A stretch of 64,000 nucleotides of DNA, from assembly GCA_964020155.1 (NCBI GenBank), contig OZ026558.1, forward strand, positions 2,383,663 through 2,447,662, read 5' to 3'. A program made the translations under genes and the position numbers. Positions 53,103-64,000 of the stretch are shown one piece after another. Under the pieces are notes generated by a model that was given only the letters and a program-made list of their open reading frames with translations, searched no databases and was not told the origin of the DNA. The stretch is from Chondrilla cf. caribensis. Taxonomy: Eukaryota; Porifera; Demospongiae; Chondrillida; Chondrillidae. Position 1 is the stretch's first letter. Each line of letters begins with the position of its first letter.

Positions 53103-53425
53103 TCACAGTGCTGTGGTGGATCACACAGGATGTGGTGGATCACACAGTGCTGTGGTGGATCACACAGGATGTGGTGGATCACACAGGATGTGGTGGATCA
53201 CACAGGATGTTGGAATTTGCACTGGCTGTTGTGGATTTCATAGGCAATTGTAGATCACACTGCCTGCTGTGGGTCACACAGTTGGTTGCAATAGTAGCTG
53301 ACAGTGGTTGTTGTGGATCTCACAGGCAGTTGTAGTTCACACTGGATGATATGCTTCTCAGAGGCAGTTGTAGGTCATAGTGACCATTGTGGACCACACA
53401 TTCAGTTGTAATTGATATTGACTAT
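53103..53425. repeat. Degenerate ~20-bp minisatellite
   Basis: Units like GATGTGGTGGATCACACAG, exact at first and then increasingly degenerate. It starts exactly where the 9870 exon starts in the paralogous copy. Confidence 0.8.
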
Positions 53426-53429
53426 TGTG

Positions 53430-54760
53430 GATCCTACAGTCAATTGTTGTTTTCACTGGCTGTTGAATTTTACACACTGTCAGGAGGTGTATTTGAATTT
53501 TACACAGGCAGTTGTATTTGACACTGATGTCTGTTTGAACCACTGGTGTCCTTACAAATTTATTGACTGTATCTGCATGTTTTCTTCATTCTATCTACTT
53601 TGCTATGTTAACTTCACTGCCCTTCATGTAGAACCATTCATCTACTAGTTTCTTTGATGAATGTACATTCACATGCATGTCTACTGTCCTTGTTCTCCCT
53701 CATGTGTTTAACTATGTAGTGGCATGCATTTTTACATTCATGTGTGTGACAAATTAGCTGGTCCCAATGTGTCCTTTACGAAGAGGTTCTACTGTAATAT
53801 TATGTACGTACTTCTGATGTACTTTTATAAAGTCAGACATACGTGTGTACATCCATATATGCATCTATACATATGTATGGATGTCTTTTCCACTTTTTCA
53901 CTTTTCTCTGTTCTGTTCAACAGTGTCTTCCAACCCAACGTAAAAGGGTAAGAAGTATGTCTGTTATCTCAAGGTCGTTGAAATGTTTGTTAGTCTGCTT
54001 CCTTATCTCCTTCCTTCTGCTGCTCAAAGGATTTATGCCTATACGACCCCGATCTTCTTAGCAAATTCAGTAAGTGAGTATCTTGTGTTTTCCTTTATGC
54101 TGGTAGATTATACTCAACACACACGCAAGATAGTGATACACACATGCGTACTGGTATACTTGACTGTATGTACTGTACCTCCCACACACAATTACCGCTG
54201 TTCTACTCCGTAGCAAGAGTGTTCTTGGACCAATCGCATTGGAAGAGAGGGTTGTGTTTGGTGTTGCAGCAAATGTCGAGAAGGCCCTAGCATGCAGTAG
54301 CTCAAGAAGGAGATTGCACCTGTAGATTTTTTAAAGGTGTGTACGAGCATGCGTGCGTGTCTACATGAGTGTGTGCATGCATGTTCCATGTGGATGTTTG
54401 TATGTGTGTGTTTGCTTGTGTGTGACAACCACTCAAGTGTGGCAGACACACTCACAAATGTTAAGAAATAATAATCTACTTCAGTTGGTTACCATAAGCT
54501 GTGTACCCCCTCAAGGAAGATACGTACCTATGTATATTATTTCTGTATACATATTTCCTAGGACTAATCTGAGTCATTTGGAGACTGGTAGGATATTTCT
54601 TTTTCAGTTTCAATAATGTTCATATTCATATAACGGTAGACACACCATTATCATAAGAAAATCACTTAACAGTTGGCATACCAGTATAATAGTATAATGT
54701 GTTCACATTGCTTATAATATTTCTCCATCCACACTTAGTATCATTTAATGTTTTAATGTA
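53430..54760. other. Unassigned sequence with exon-like fragments
   Basis: A possible last exon near 54213-54327 reads VLGPIALEERVVFGVAANVE before a stop, after an acceptor-like CTCCGTAG. 54090-54225 resembles 58320-58440. Nothing is firm enough for a gene call. Confidence 0.3.
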
Positions 54761-54765
54761 ATTCT

Positions 54766-55257
54766 TCACACCGGGATTGTTGCTCTTGTGTTAATCACAA
54801 GGTCATAGGAAACAGTGAACTTCATGGCATTCTGTTTTCCATGAGCTAGAGGATAGCAGACAGTTGAACCCCAGCTTGGCCCGTAACAATGGCGTCCATT
54901 AAGTTCAGAATTACCACAGTCCTTGTACCACCATCCTCCTTGCAATGAACTCCCAGCACAGTTACTACACATCTGATCATTGTCTCTATCTTTGGTGGTA
55001 AACTGCATACCATTATCATAAGTTAGCCTATCCTGGACATACTGGTCCAGTTGTGGTATCCTACGTACATCTAATGTGTAGTAATTTCTAGCACCATTGA
55101 CGTTGAAGAAAGCATAGTGACATCATGTCTGTAGTTTCCAAAGAATTTGTCTTTTATAGCATGGGTTTGTGGAGTTGTTGTCATGACAGTATGGTGGTTG
55201 ACTTGGTAACACGCCTAATGCCACCATCCTTTTTGAAGGAATAACAAGATTATTTGC
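54766..55257 (-). pseudogene. Fibrinogen-like C-terminal domain, frame disrupted
   Basis: Right to left, a frame with [16 protein letters not shown] breaks and a second frame continues [56 protein letters not shown] and [14 protein letters not shown] to a stop at 54766. The [12 protein letters not shown] and G-G-W-W-Y blocks are diagnostic of the fibrinogen-related domain (a secreted lectin-like fold in invertebrate immunity). The shift near 55125 and the missing upstream half mark it as a fragment or pseudogene. A sequencing or assembly indel is the alternative. Confidence 0.75.
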
Positions 55258-55259
55258 AG

Positions 55260-56900
55260 GTTTCATGGTTCTATAAACAATTTGATATTTAATGAAAGCA
55301 ATAGGACCGTGTATTCATTCCATGGGAATTAAGGTCTTGTATCGGAATGTATTGAAAAATTAGTATAACTGTTATCCTTTTACTGTAGTGACCCGGTCCG
55401 TCTATAACTTGTAATGTACACTAAACGTGTTTACTTGTAACATTGTTGATGTGTAGAGAGATCCGTATATGTATGTACTGGTTGGTATTGCTTAGCATTG
55501 TAGACTTGGGTATATTTCCATTCCAAATTTATAATCTTTACTGAAATATGGCATTTCTAGGTGTCTATATGTTTACGCACATGTTTGTGTAAATATACAC
55601 TGCATACAAGTTTTAATGAAGCATGCCTCCTTTGGTCCTCGTTTGATTTGGCAAATAATGGTTTCTGGAAGACAGTGGTTACTCTCCAGCAGTTCCATTT
55701 TAACGAGCACACTTGATCTGTCTATACTGTACAGTGTATACTGTGTTTTATGTGAGATCTGTACATATTATACGGTGTATACTGTGTGGAACATGTGATC
55801 TGTACATGCGTATTGAACTGTGAACATATGCTGTGTTAGCAATTTTATAATGTACAAAGCCATAGCCATTGTATAAAGTTTCTAATCATTTAGCTGATGT
55901 AGTCTTTAATGTTTATATATGCTGTCAACGGGTGCTCTACTGGTTAAGACATGATCACTTGGGCAGTATGACACATAAATCCACTCTCCCTTGAGACTTG
56001 TAATTTCATATGTCACACTGTCCTTGTGTCATGTCTTGACCACTAAATAATCCTCACCAAAATAGCATGTACAATATTATGTGTGTATTTGTAATGATAC
56101 TATTATTACAAGTCATGTTCCAGTTCCCACATTATCACTTCCTGTAATAATGTCATTAACTTCACATATCACAGGAGTATATCAATGATCGTAACACGTA
56201 TGGTAAATATAAGCCAATCTACTTAATGTTAGAGTTAGTTATTGAGTGTGTTTCAATTCATCCTGTGATTGCACACAGTGTGTTTGTTGTGTTAGTCTTG
56301 GAAACGTAACTTCATTTGAGTAAACTTCAGAGAAATACGATTCCAGCAGTTCACGTAAAACCTGCTATGTTTAGTGTGTAGTTTGTGTGTCTGTTGCCGA
56401 GAATAATGAATATTGAACATATTTATAGTTCCCTCGGAAATCTGCTAAATCAACTCTTAGTTCTGTTCTCGGTGCTGCTGAGGTCAAGCAGTGTATATGG
56501 TTCAGTCCAAGCCAGAATTCTCTCTTGAGTTTCCCAAAACCTGACACATAGTCTGCTCATTATATGTGGAAATCCTCTGATCCATTTTTTCTCTGGAAGA
56601 CAGTCCACCTTTGTTCTTCAGATCACAGAATACATTATGCGGTTTTCCACAACCTTTGAGATAGGCCTCTCTGCATCCTTTAACAGGTGTTGATGGACCT
56701 GTGTGAATATACCCAGTATATCATACTTATGTAGAATAGGGTAGTCACTGTATGTGAGGTCATATATATATATATATATATATATACAGCATATATCAAC
56801 ATGTGTTTGTTGTGCAGTGAGTTGGATGCTACAATCCAGACATTGTGGTACATACATTACGTATGATTGGTAGATGGCAGAAAAACGATCAACTATTTCA
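55260..56900. other. No gene seen
   Basis: AT-rich sequence. Contains a short (AT)n run at 56762-56787. An apparent GGTTAAGACATGATCACTTG stretch at 55945 is not a tRNA. Confidence 0.4.
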
Positions 56901-56914
56901 CCTGTACATGTGTC

Positions 56915-57960
56915 ACTCAATATTATCACTGTTGTGTGCCTCATGTGTGTACATATGTTCATGTGTTCTGAATTTGTGCAGTAAATATACGTAGATGAAT
57001 CTGTACATGTACAACATACCTACATACATACAGAGAATAATATAATTTTTTCTGTATCACCTGACATTATGTCCAGTCATCTTCAATAATGACCCGACTG
57101 ACAGGACATGAAATTAAAAAAAATTCAGAATAATCAACTTTTAGATTACTAACATGGCTGCCTTATGTTGATCTTTACCCGCGTAATCTGAAGCATTTCT
57201 TGTTTCATGATTCTGAGACCCTTTGATCCAAGTGCTTAAAAAATTTGATGCACATATATTCTTTTCAAATGATCGTCAAACTTGACACCAAAAATAGGCA
57301 ACTAGTGAACTGTCTTCCTTAAAGTTTGATTTTTCACAACGGAGCCATGTAAGAGTGTCGTAGTCCTTGTCGCATTGCCTCTGCCACTTTTCAAATGTTG
57401 TTAGGGTGAATACTCTCTTCTTTGCATTTGGTTCGGAATGTGTACTACCATCTCGGGAGTTAATGCTTCGACTTACAAAAGATTGACATTTTAGCTGCTT
57501 TTTGCCTGGACTTTTTTTCTGCATATACGTGGTCTGATCCGACTGCGTGGCATTAGGCATGTCAAGTGGCTGATGTCTGAACGTTATATTTTTCTCTGCC
57601 TACATGCATTCATATGAACATCTACGTTCTTGTAGGATTTATATATTGTTCTTAGTTACATATGCACGTAGGTATTTACATAAATCTGTATGTGTGCGAT
57701 CCAATCCCAATCGTTTAGTATGTTTGGTGTGACACTCTAATCTGTACCTCATGTACACTTGATTGTCTCTTGTGTGTATGTACAGTACATGCAGGGATAC
57801 CTCCACAGTGCTCTGTAGTGTTCAGACACACCAGTATCCTCTGCTGCCCCTGGTGTTGTGTGGTCTGTGGTCTGACAACATCTGAAGGTGTGACCTGTTT
57901 ACTGTTGCACAACTGACACCTACCAATTGTTTAGATAACGCCATAATGAAACTCATTAAT
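56915..57960. repeat. Segmental duplication, copy 2
   Basis: Partner of 33535-34335, split by the hAT-type relic at 57100-57560. Confidence 0.75.
57100..57560 (-). pseudogene. Relic of a hAT-type transposon or C17orf113-like frame (BED-like zinc finger)
   Basis: The minus frame has FTLTTFEKWQRQCDKDYDTL and TWLRCEKSNFKED, then AYFWCQV and a TGA stop where a Cys codon is expected, then in frame RSFEKNICASNFLSTWIKGS and HETRNASDYAGKDQHKAAM. The order C-x-x-C, a W-I-x-G-S block and a H-(x)n-H end is typical of proteins of the C17orf113/ZBED group derived from hAT elements (assignment from memory of the family). Only the N-terminal part remains. Confidence 0.6.
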
Positions 57961-58625
57961 GTACTTGATAAAATCATTACACTAGGATGGTATTCTACGT
58001 ATATTGGGATGAACCGGAAGCTGAGTTTACAGGAGTGATCCTAAGCTGGATGAGTGCTGGCTTGTACTTGTTGTGTGTGTGTATAAGCAATGATATTATT
58101 TTATACAGAAACATACCACATAATAATTAAATAACATATTTCTTATATAATTTGAGGGAGTCTTTAACATTCAAACCACTTCACAAGATATAAGCCCACT
58201 AACACAGGCAATAATCACTACACATAAATTACACACAGTGTTCAACAGAGAGCATCTAATTCAGTTACAAAGTACACAGTATAATCCGATGTTTGCTTTC
58301 TGTAATTGCTCTCTCTGTATCATTTTCCCTTTATGCTAGCAGCTTATACTCAACACAAGACAGTGAAGCACACATGCATACTTGTATACTTGACTGTATG
58401 TACTGTACATCCTACAGACAATTGCCGCGGTGTCCCTCTGTAGTCTTGAGTGTTCAATGTTGGATCCATAGTATAATGACGTTAGACTGTATAAATGCAG
58501 TGGAACAGTGCATTTAGTAGTACATTGTTAGCATAATGTGTTTGTGGTGATTTGGACTGTGAGTCCTGTCCAGCCATTGTGACATGGTCAAACAGGAAGT
58601 GAAAAATAGTGTAGGAGTACTGTAT

Positions 58626-58931
58626 AACCGGAAATATTGGTGGTCATTTATTTTGGTGGTTTGGCAGTTTGATCGACTACCACCAACATAATATCTGCCA
58701 AAATAATAACACCGTACAAAATGTTGGGGTTACATAACAATAAAGTGACATAATCCTGACACGTCTGTGCGGCTTGAATAATCAAGGCGATGTATCGGTA
58801 CTTCCAAAGAAAAGAACGGGATTCTAACAAGCTACCTTATGTCTAGCTATAGTTTATTATATTATAACCTGGGCTTGCCATCTGCCGAAATAAAAACTGC
58901 CAATATCAAAAATTCGGCAAACCACCAAATA

Positions 58932-58934
<3 letters not shown>
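58626..58934. mobile_element. Imperfect inverted-end element
   Basis: Starts CCGGAAATATTGGTGGTCAT and ends, reversed, CACAGAATATTTGGTGGTTT; words GGTGGTTTGGCAG and TTGGCAG recur inside. Probably a small DNA element; superfamily not assigned. Confidence 0.45.
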
Positions 58935-59003
<69 letters not shown>

Positions 59004-59021
59004 ATTTGAGTGTGTGTGTGT

Positions 59022-59073
<52 letters not shown>
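58934..59073. repeat. (TG)n array, left side of the retrotransposon
   Basis: A TG run of about 140 bp with a few interruptions (CATTTGAG, TCTG). Confidence 0.97.
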
Positions 59074-59076
<3 letters not shown>

Positions 59077-59079
59077 CTC

Positions 59080-60215
59080 ATCCCTTTTTGAATCCAGTTG
59101 GAGTAGATTTGCATCATACAGGTGTTCAGTGGGCCGATTCCTATTACATTTTGTTCTCATCAATCTAATTTTGACCGTTGCTACAAGTAACCGATGGTCG
59201 CTATCCATATCACCTCCTCTATACACTCTTGTGTCTACTATGGATGGTTTCATTCTATGCTTCACTAAAATGTAGTCTTTCACGGATGGGTAAGTGTTCG
59301 GACCAGGTAGCTAGATGGATGCGCTTGTGTTTGAAGAAAGTATTCATAATACACAGTCCATGGGTAATAGCAAAGGACATTAAGCGATAACCATTGTCAC
59401 TTGTACTGTTACTCAAAGCATGTGTCCCAGCGACTCCGGGTACCGATTCACTAATGGAAGCGTTAAAGTCCCCCATGATGATTACCAGCCCATTACCGCG
59501 AGACAGAGTGTTATCTAGATCATTATAAAACTCATCTTTTTCTTCGTCATTATGTTGGTTTGTAGGTGCATATACAACAATGACCAGTAACGGGCCTACT
59601 TGAGTTTGGAACTCAGCTGATAGAACCCTTGGAGATACTGGATGGTAAGATCTCATTGATGCTCTAGCCTCCTTTGTCATGGCAATACCCACTCCTTCAC
59701 TTTTTCGCTCATCTTGTCGTCCCGAGTGAATTAAAGTGTAGTTACTACCTTCTCCTATTTCAATTTCACCCTCACCCGGTAGATGTGTCTCTGTTACAGC
59801 AACCATGTTCATATCATACCTTAACATTTCTCTCTCCAGTTGCTCCAGCTTCCCAGTGCCTTGCAGTGTTCTCACGTTCCAGGTCCCGATCCTTCCAGCT
59901 TTGGAAAAGCCAAGCAGGTTCCCCACGTCTTTTCTCTTAAGTCTTTGACATCCAGAGTCAGCAGTCAATTTTGTTCTTCGTTCCGTTTTTCTTGCTTTGG
60001 AATTACATCTTTCACCGTTGCCAGTGCGCAACTGTTTGTTTCCGGATCTCAATCTTTGTTTAGCCCTACCATTCACGGGTGAGATGGCTGGTCTCACGCC
60101 AGGTTTTGTCGTTGCAGTTTGTATAGACCTGCGACTTTGAGAACTTCTCAGGAAATAACGAGAAGCCGTTGGGGATAATTCCCTCGTCCGCCTGTCGACC
60201 GTTGAGTTTGCAGAG
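59080..60215 (-). pseudogene. Inverted endonuclease half of an RTE-like non-LTR retrotransposon
   Basis: On the minus strand a basic N-terminal stretch is followed by the APE-type endonuclease: RIGTWNVRTLQGTGKLEQLE, MVAVTETHLPG, VVYAPTNQHNDEEKDEFYND and IIMGDFNA. A one-base frameshift near 59275 moves the end, with [10 protein letters not shown], to another frame. It stops at [11 protein letters not shown] beside the TG array. This half should precede the reverse transcriptase but points the opposite way. Confidence 0.85.
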
Positions 60216-62311
60216 AGCTTCTCACACGTGTTTGAACATAGAACAAGGCAAGGTGGGTACGAGCAGAGATGGTCTGAAGTGAAGGATGCCATATTACATA
60301 CAGCCGAAGGGACACTAAAGAAGAAATGGAAGAAAAGGAAAAAGTGGATTACTGAGAGCACCCTAGAGCTCACTGAGAAGAAAAGAAAAGCTTTTCTTAT
60401 ATGGCAGGAGGATAGGAAGAATGAGCACAAAAGACAGGAGTACAGAGGGTTGTGTAAATATGTGAGACGATCAGTGAGGGCTGACAAGGAAAAATGGATT
60501 GATGGGATGATGAAGGGCATGGAGGAAGATATGAAGAGGAATAGACTGGGTAATTTCTTCAAAAAGTTGAAAAATCTTATGGGCAAAACAGGACGTAGAG
60601 GTATAATAGTTGATGAGAATGGTGAACAGTTGACCGATGGTAAAGACAGGTTAGGTAGATGGAAACGCCACTTTGAGAGTGTACTGAATGTAGGTTCGTC
60701 AATGTCTGTTGAGCTTCAAAACAGCCAAAGTACTGGAGATGATGACCTAGCAGAGCTGACTATAGAAGAAGTGAGGAATGCAGTGAAGAGGTTAAAGAAT
60801 GGTAAAGCAGCAGGTGATGATGGAGTGGTGGCCGAACTGTTGAAATATGGCGGTGAAGATGTGATTGAATGGATGTTTGAAGTTTTGACAGAGGTGTGGA
60901 GAGAGAGAAGGTTCCAGATGATTGGAAGAAATCAGTTTTAGTGCCTTTACATAAAAAGAAAGATCGGACAGTCTGTGACAACTACCGCGGGATTTCACCT
61001 CTGAGTGTACCTGGGAAGGTATTTTGCCTCATTTTACTTGACCGACTGGAACGCATCATAGATCCCCAGCTTCAGGAAACACAGTGTGGGTTCAGGAAAG
61101 GTAGAGGCACCATAGATCAGATTTGGGTAACTCGTCAAATTGTTGAAAAAGCAAATGAATATCAGTCTCCTACCCACTTGTGTTTCGTAGACCTAACAAA
61201 AGCATATGACTCAGTCAACCACAGGGCTCTACTCCATGTTCTGAATCAGTATAGTGTCCCAGTAGGCCTAATAGAGATGATTGAAGATCTGTACAGTGGA
61301 ACAAAATGTTATGTTAGGACTTGTGATGGTGTGTCTGAAGAATTCCCAGTTGCCTGTGGTGTTAGACAAGGGTGTGTTTTATCTTCATTACTGTTCAATT
61401 GTTTTATGGACTGGATTATGAGGGAAGTGGTAGTGGAGTCTGGTGGCGGCCTGGAGGTAGAGTACACTGTTAATGGAGGAGTGTTCTTGTCATATAGAGA
61501 TAGGACAACACTGAGCATGGTTATACAAAACACCCAGTATGCTGATGACTTGACACTAGTAGCAGAAAGTAGAGCTGAGATACAGAACATGTTGAATGTC
61601 CTTGACAGTTGCTGTAAGAAATGGGGAATGAAGATTAACGGAAGCAAAACTAAACTGATGAATGTTGGGAATATATCGGAGAATGTCGCACCAATCTGTC
61701 TGAATGGACAACAGATTGAAGATGTTGCTAGCTTTAAGTATTTGGGGAGCATCCTAGAGCCAACAGCCAGTGTAGATAAGGAAGTGGATAGTAGACTGCA
61801 GAAAGCCGGGACTGTGTATCAGATGTGGCGATACAAAATCTTCAGAAGCCGTAACCTCAGTACAGCAACCAAGGTTCGAGTATTTCAATCACTGGTAATG
61901 TCCGTCCTTCTCTATGGCTTGGAGACTTGGCCTATGAATCAGCAGAACACAAGGAAACTGAAGACGTTCCAGATGAGATGTTTGAGAGATATTTTGGGTT
62001 TTACCCTGCTGGACAAGAAAAGAAATGACGACATTCTAAAATTGTCAGGTCAGCTTCCCATTGAAGATGAGTTAAGAAAAAAGAGGTTGCAGTGGTTCGG
62101 ACATGTACAGAGGATGGATGATGTGAGAACACAGAAGAGAATTTTGAGATGTAGACCGGTGGGAAAGAAGAGAAAGCCTGGAGGCACCTCATTACGATGG
62201 GTGGATACCATCAGCAGAGACCTGGCAAAGTTGGACAGTTGGAGAGATGTAGTGACAGATAGAAGTGCTTGGAGAGGAATAATTAACCAACTACACCGGC
62301 CAGATGAGTGA
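60205..62311 (+). pseudogene. Reverse transcriptase half of the RTE-like retrotransposon
   Basis: The plus strand reads a linker (RWSEVKDAILHTAEGTLKKK), then the RT. Motif A is FVDLTKAYDSV, motif B GVRQGCVLSSLLFN, motif C QYADDLTLVA, so the catalytic Asp residues are present. The C-terminal part (LLYGLETWPMN, RWVDTISRDLAKL, WFGHVQRMDD) is of the type found in RTE-like and CFDP2-type elements. A one-base frameshift near 60900 splits it, and the usual Pro in motif B is Ser. After the stop comes an (AAG)n tail near 62363-62380. The copy cannot make an intact polyprotein. Confidence 0.9.
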
Positions 62312-62380
62312 ACTGTAGTTGATGGATCTTGATCTTCCCAACATCCATGTGGATAAGGAGTAAAGAAGAAGAAGAAGAAG

Positions 62381-62640
<260 letters not shown>

Positions 62641-62734
62641 AACATCACATAGAGGCACTTTGTGTGGGCTATGTACATGTTATGTATGTAAATTATTAAT
62701 ATCTGCTTCGTTATTTCCTAATTATTTACTGCAG

Positions 62735-63730
62735 TCTCTATTGGATGTTGACTTGGTTGAAGATGAGACAGACCGGTTGAGGATCCTGTGTTTAGCTAGA
62801 AGTGCTTCAGTTTATTTGACACTCTGGAGAATTCATTGTTGTCATTTAGGACAGGTATAGTCTTTAGCACTGGTTCTTTGAATGTTTTGAATATTTTGAA
62901 TTTTAGTTTTGATTATTCTGTATCTCCAGCGATACTGCTGTCAACACAAATTTAATACCATTATTATATGCGCATAGTGTACGTATGATACGTGATCGAA
63001 TACCATTTTCTAACTTTAAATTTGGAGTTGGTCTCGGAAGTGGTCTCCATACTACGTACCCGTCCCTCGATAACTTGGGCTCCTGTTCACGGTCTGCTAA
63101 TGGCTTCTAGTTCTTCCAATCGTTCTGAGGATAGAGAACTCTGATCTTGCAAGGTAAGACACCTCATCTACGAAACGCCATCCTAAGCCTATATTATTAT
63201 CTCGCGCTTATACCGTTCAAAGAAATAACCTTCCATATTTGTACCATAGACTCTCTATACTAGGTTACGTAGTATATATAGAGAGTCTATGTTTGTACTC
63301 TCCTGAAGGTAGACTCCTTGAAGTCTCTTTATAAGGTCGAATGCATGATCATGAGTTGAGATGTTACATTTGATCTACCCATCCACAGCCCACATTGATG
63401 ATAGTCTACTGGTCCTCTGTCACACCCTGCCTTGCTGCAGAGAAGGTCATACGATATGAGTCACCATACATTGTGGTTGAATTCGGATTGTAGTCACTTT
63501 CACAAACACTCTTTTGCCTTTTCCATTACTCTCCCAAAGAAGGCCTGAATTGTGATCTATTTACGCCCTAACCTTTATAGCTAGTACTGTTGTCGCCAAT
63601 TGTGTGCATTGACCACAATAGAGGCCTTCAGATTCTGCTCCCTCTGCTACAGACTCTAGAAAGAGACCAAATCAATCGACATCTGATTCCAGGGATAGCA
63701 AACAGTTCAAAGAGGATGACAGCACACATG
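62735..63730 (+). CDS. Unrecognised helical protein gene, two internal exons
   Basis: Exon 62735-62854 (40 codons) starts SLLDVDLVEDETDRLRIL and exon 63581-63730 (50 codons) holds RGLQILLPLLQTLERDQ and HLIPGIANSSKRM. Both are phase 0 at each end with good acceptors (TACTGCAG, TTTATAG) and donors (GTATAG, GTATGT). Leucine-rich helices suggest ARM or HEAT-like repeats, but no family is recognised. The gene must continue beyond the right edge, and its upstream part may lie left of the retrotransposon. Confidence 0.5.
63245..63291. other. Hairpin with 15-bp perfect arms
   Basis: CATAGACTCTCTATA and TATAGAGAGTCTATG separated by 17 bases, inside the intron of the gene at 62735-63730. Confidence 0.85.
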
Positions 63731-64000
63731 GTATGTTTCTCTTATGTACACATTACTGTATGTCCATATCATCTGTTCTATACCTTTGGTGTACCTTTGG
63801 TGTACCTTTGAGTACTGCTTATTAAGTCTGCTATACGCAACACATCTGCATGTGTCACATTTACATCATGTGACGATTTGCCTGTAATGTATAAAGATGC
63901 TTAATTTACCACTTATTGTGCAATACGTCTTTCTACCAGCTAAGTGGCAAGCACAAATAAGCCTTAAAAATCCAATCAAGATTTTGACTGAAAGAAATAG

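Noticed and set aside
55930..56010. tRNA-like GGTTAAGACATGATCAC stretch
   Set aside because: No acceptor stem pairing and no proper T-loop were found.
59255..60586. 443-residue minus frame as one protein
   Set aside because: Its first ~130 residues are antisense to the reverse transcriptase linker; only the part from about 60215 downward is the endonuclease.

Overview
The window looks like nuclear DNA of an early-branching animal, most likely a sponge. This is inferred, not proven. The reasons are split genes with short phase-matched introns, a NACHT-LRR receptor with a Death-like domain, extracellular NIDO, fibronectin III, Ig-like and fibrinogen-like domains, AT-rich intergenic DNA, very long dinucleotide arrays, and many small DNA transposons. 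No tRNA, rRNA, CRISPR or prokaryotic operon structure was seen.

Layout. 1-2.2 kb: the 3' end of an NLR-like gene (linker exons plus Death-like exon) whose last splice donor is repeated about 21 times. 4.99-9.05 kb: a minus-strand gene with Ig-like exons and a 24-bp VNTR exon encoding a Ser/Thr/Pro-rich, mucin-like tract. 9.87-11.9 kb: two unrecognised exon chains. 13.1-17.4 kb: a small minus-strand gene. 18-23 kb: dispersed repeats. 23.3-26.7 kb: a NIDO-FN3 extracellular protein gene. 27-28.5 kb: a decayed second copy of the NLR 3' end. 30.2-33.1 kb: a short gene ending in a coiled coil. 35.0-46.4 kb: a complete NLR-type gene in 14 proposed exons. 48.8-53.1 kb: a collinear duplicate of the 5-9.9 kb locus, broken by a 1.8-kb foldback element that carries a 2A-like motif. 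54.8-55.3 kb: a damaged fibrinogen-like domain. 57.1-57.6 kb: a relic of a hAT-type BED-like reading frame. 59.1-62.4 kb: an RTE-like non-LTR retrotransposon whose endonuclease half is inverted relative to its reverse transcriptase half, sitting between two TG arrays. 62.7-63.7 kb: two exons of a gene that runs off the right edge.

How it fits together. The clearest biology is a candidate innate-immune locus. The intact NLR-like gene and two tail copies all keep the order 25-bp minisatellite, linker exon, Death-like exon, which indicates tandem duplication of a receptor family. The same ground holds duplicated Ig-like genes, a NIDO-FN3 gene and a fibrinogen-like fragment. Duplicated blocks give natural empty sites for a TA-inserting MITE and for the foldback element. 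Exon boundaries were worked out by hand from splice consensus and phase, so they are models rather than transcript-supported annotation.
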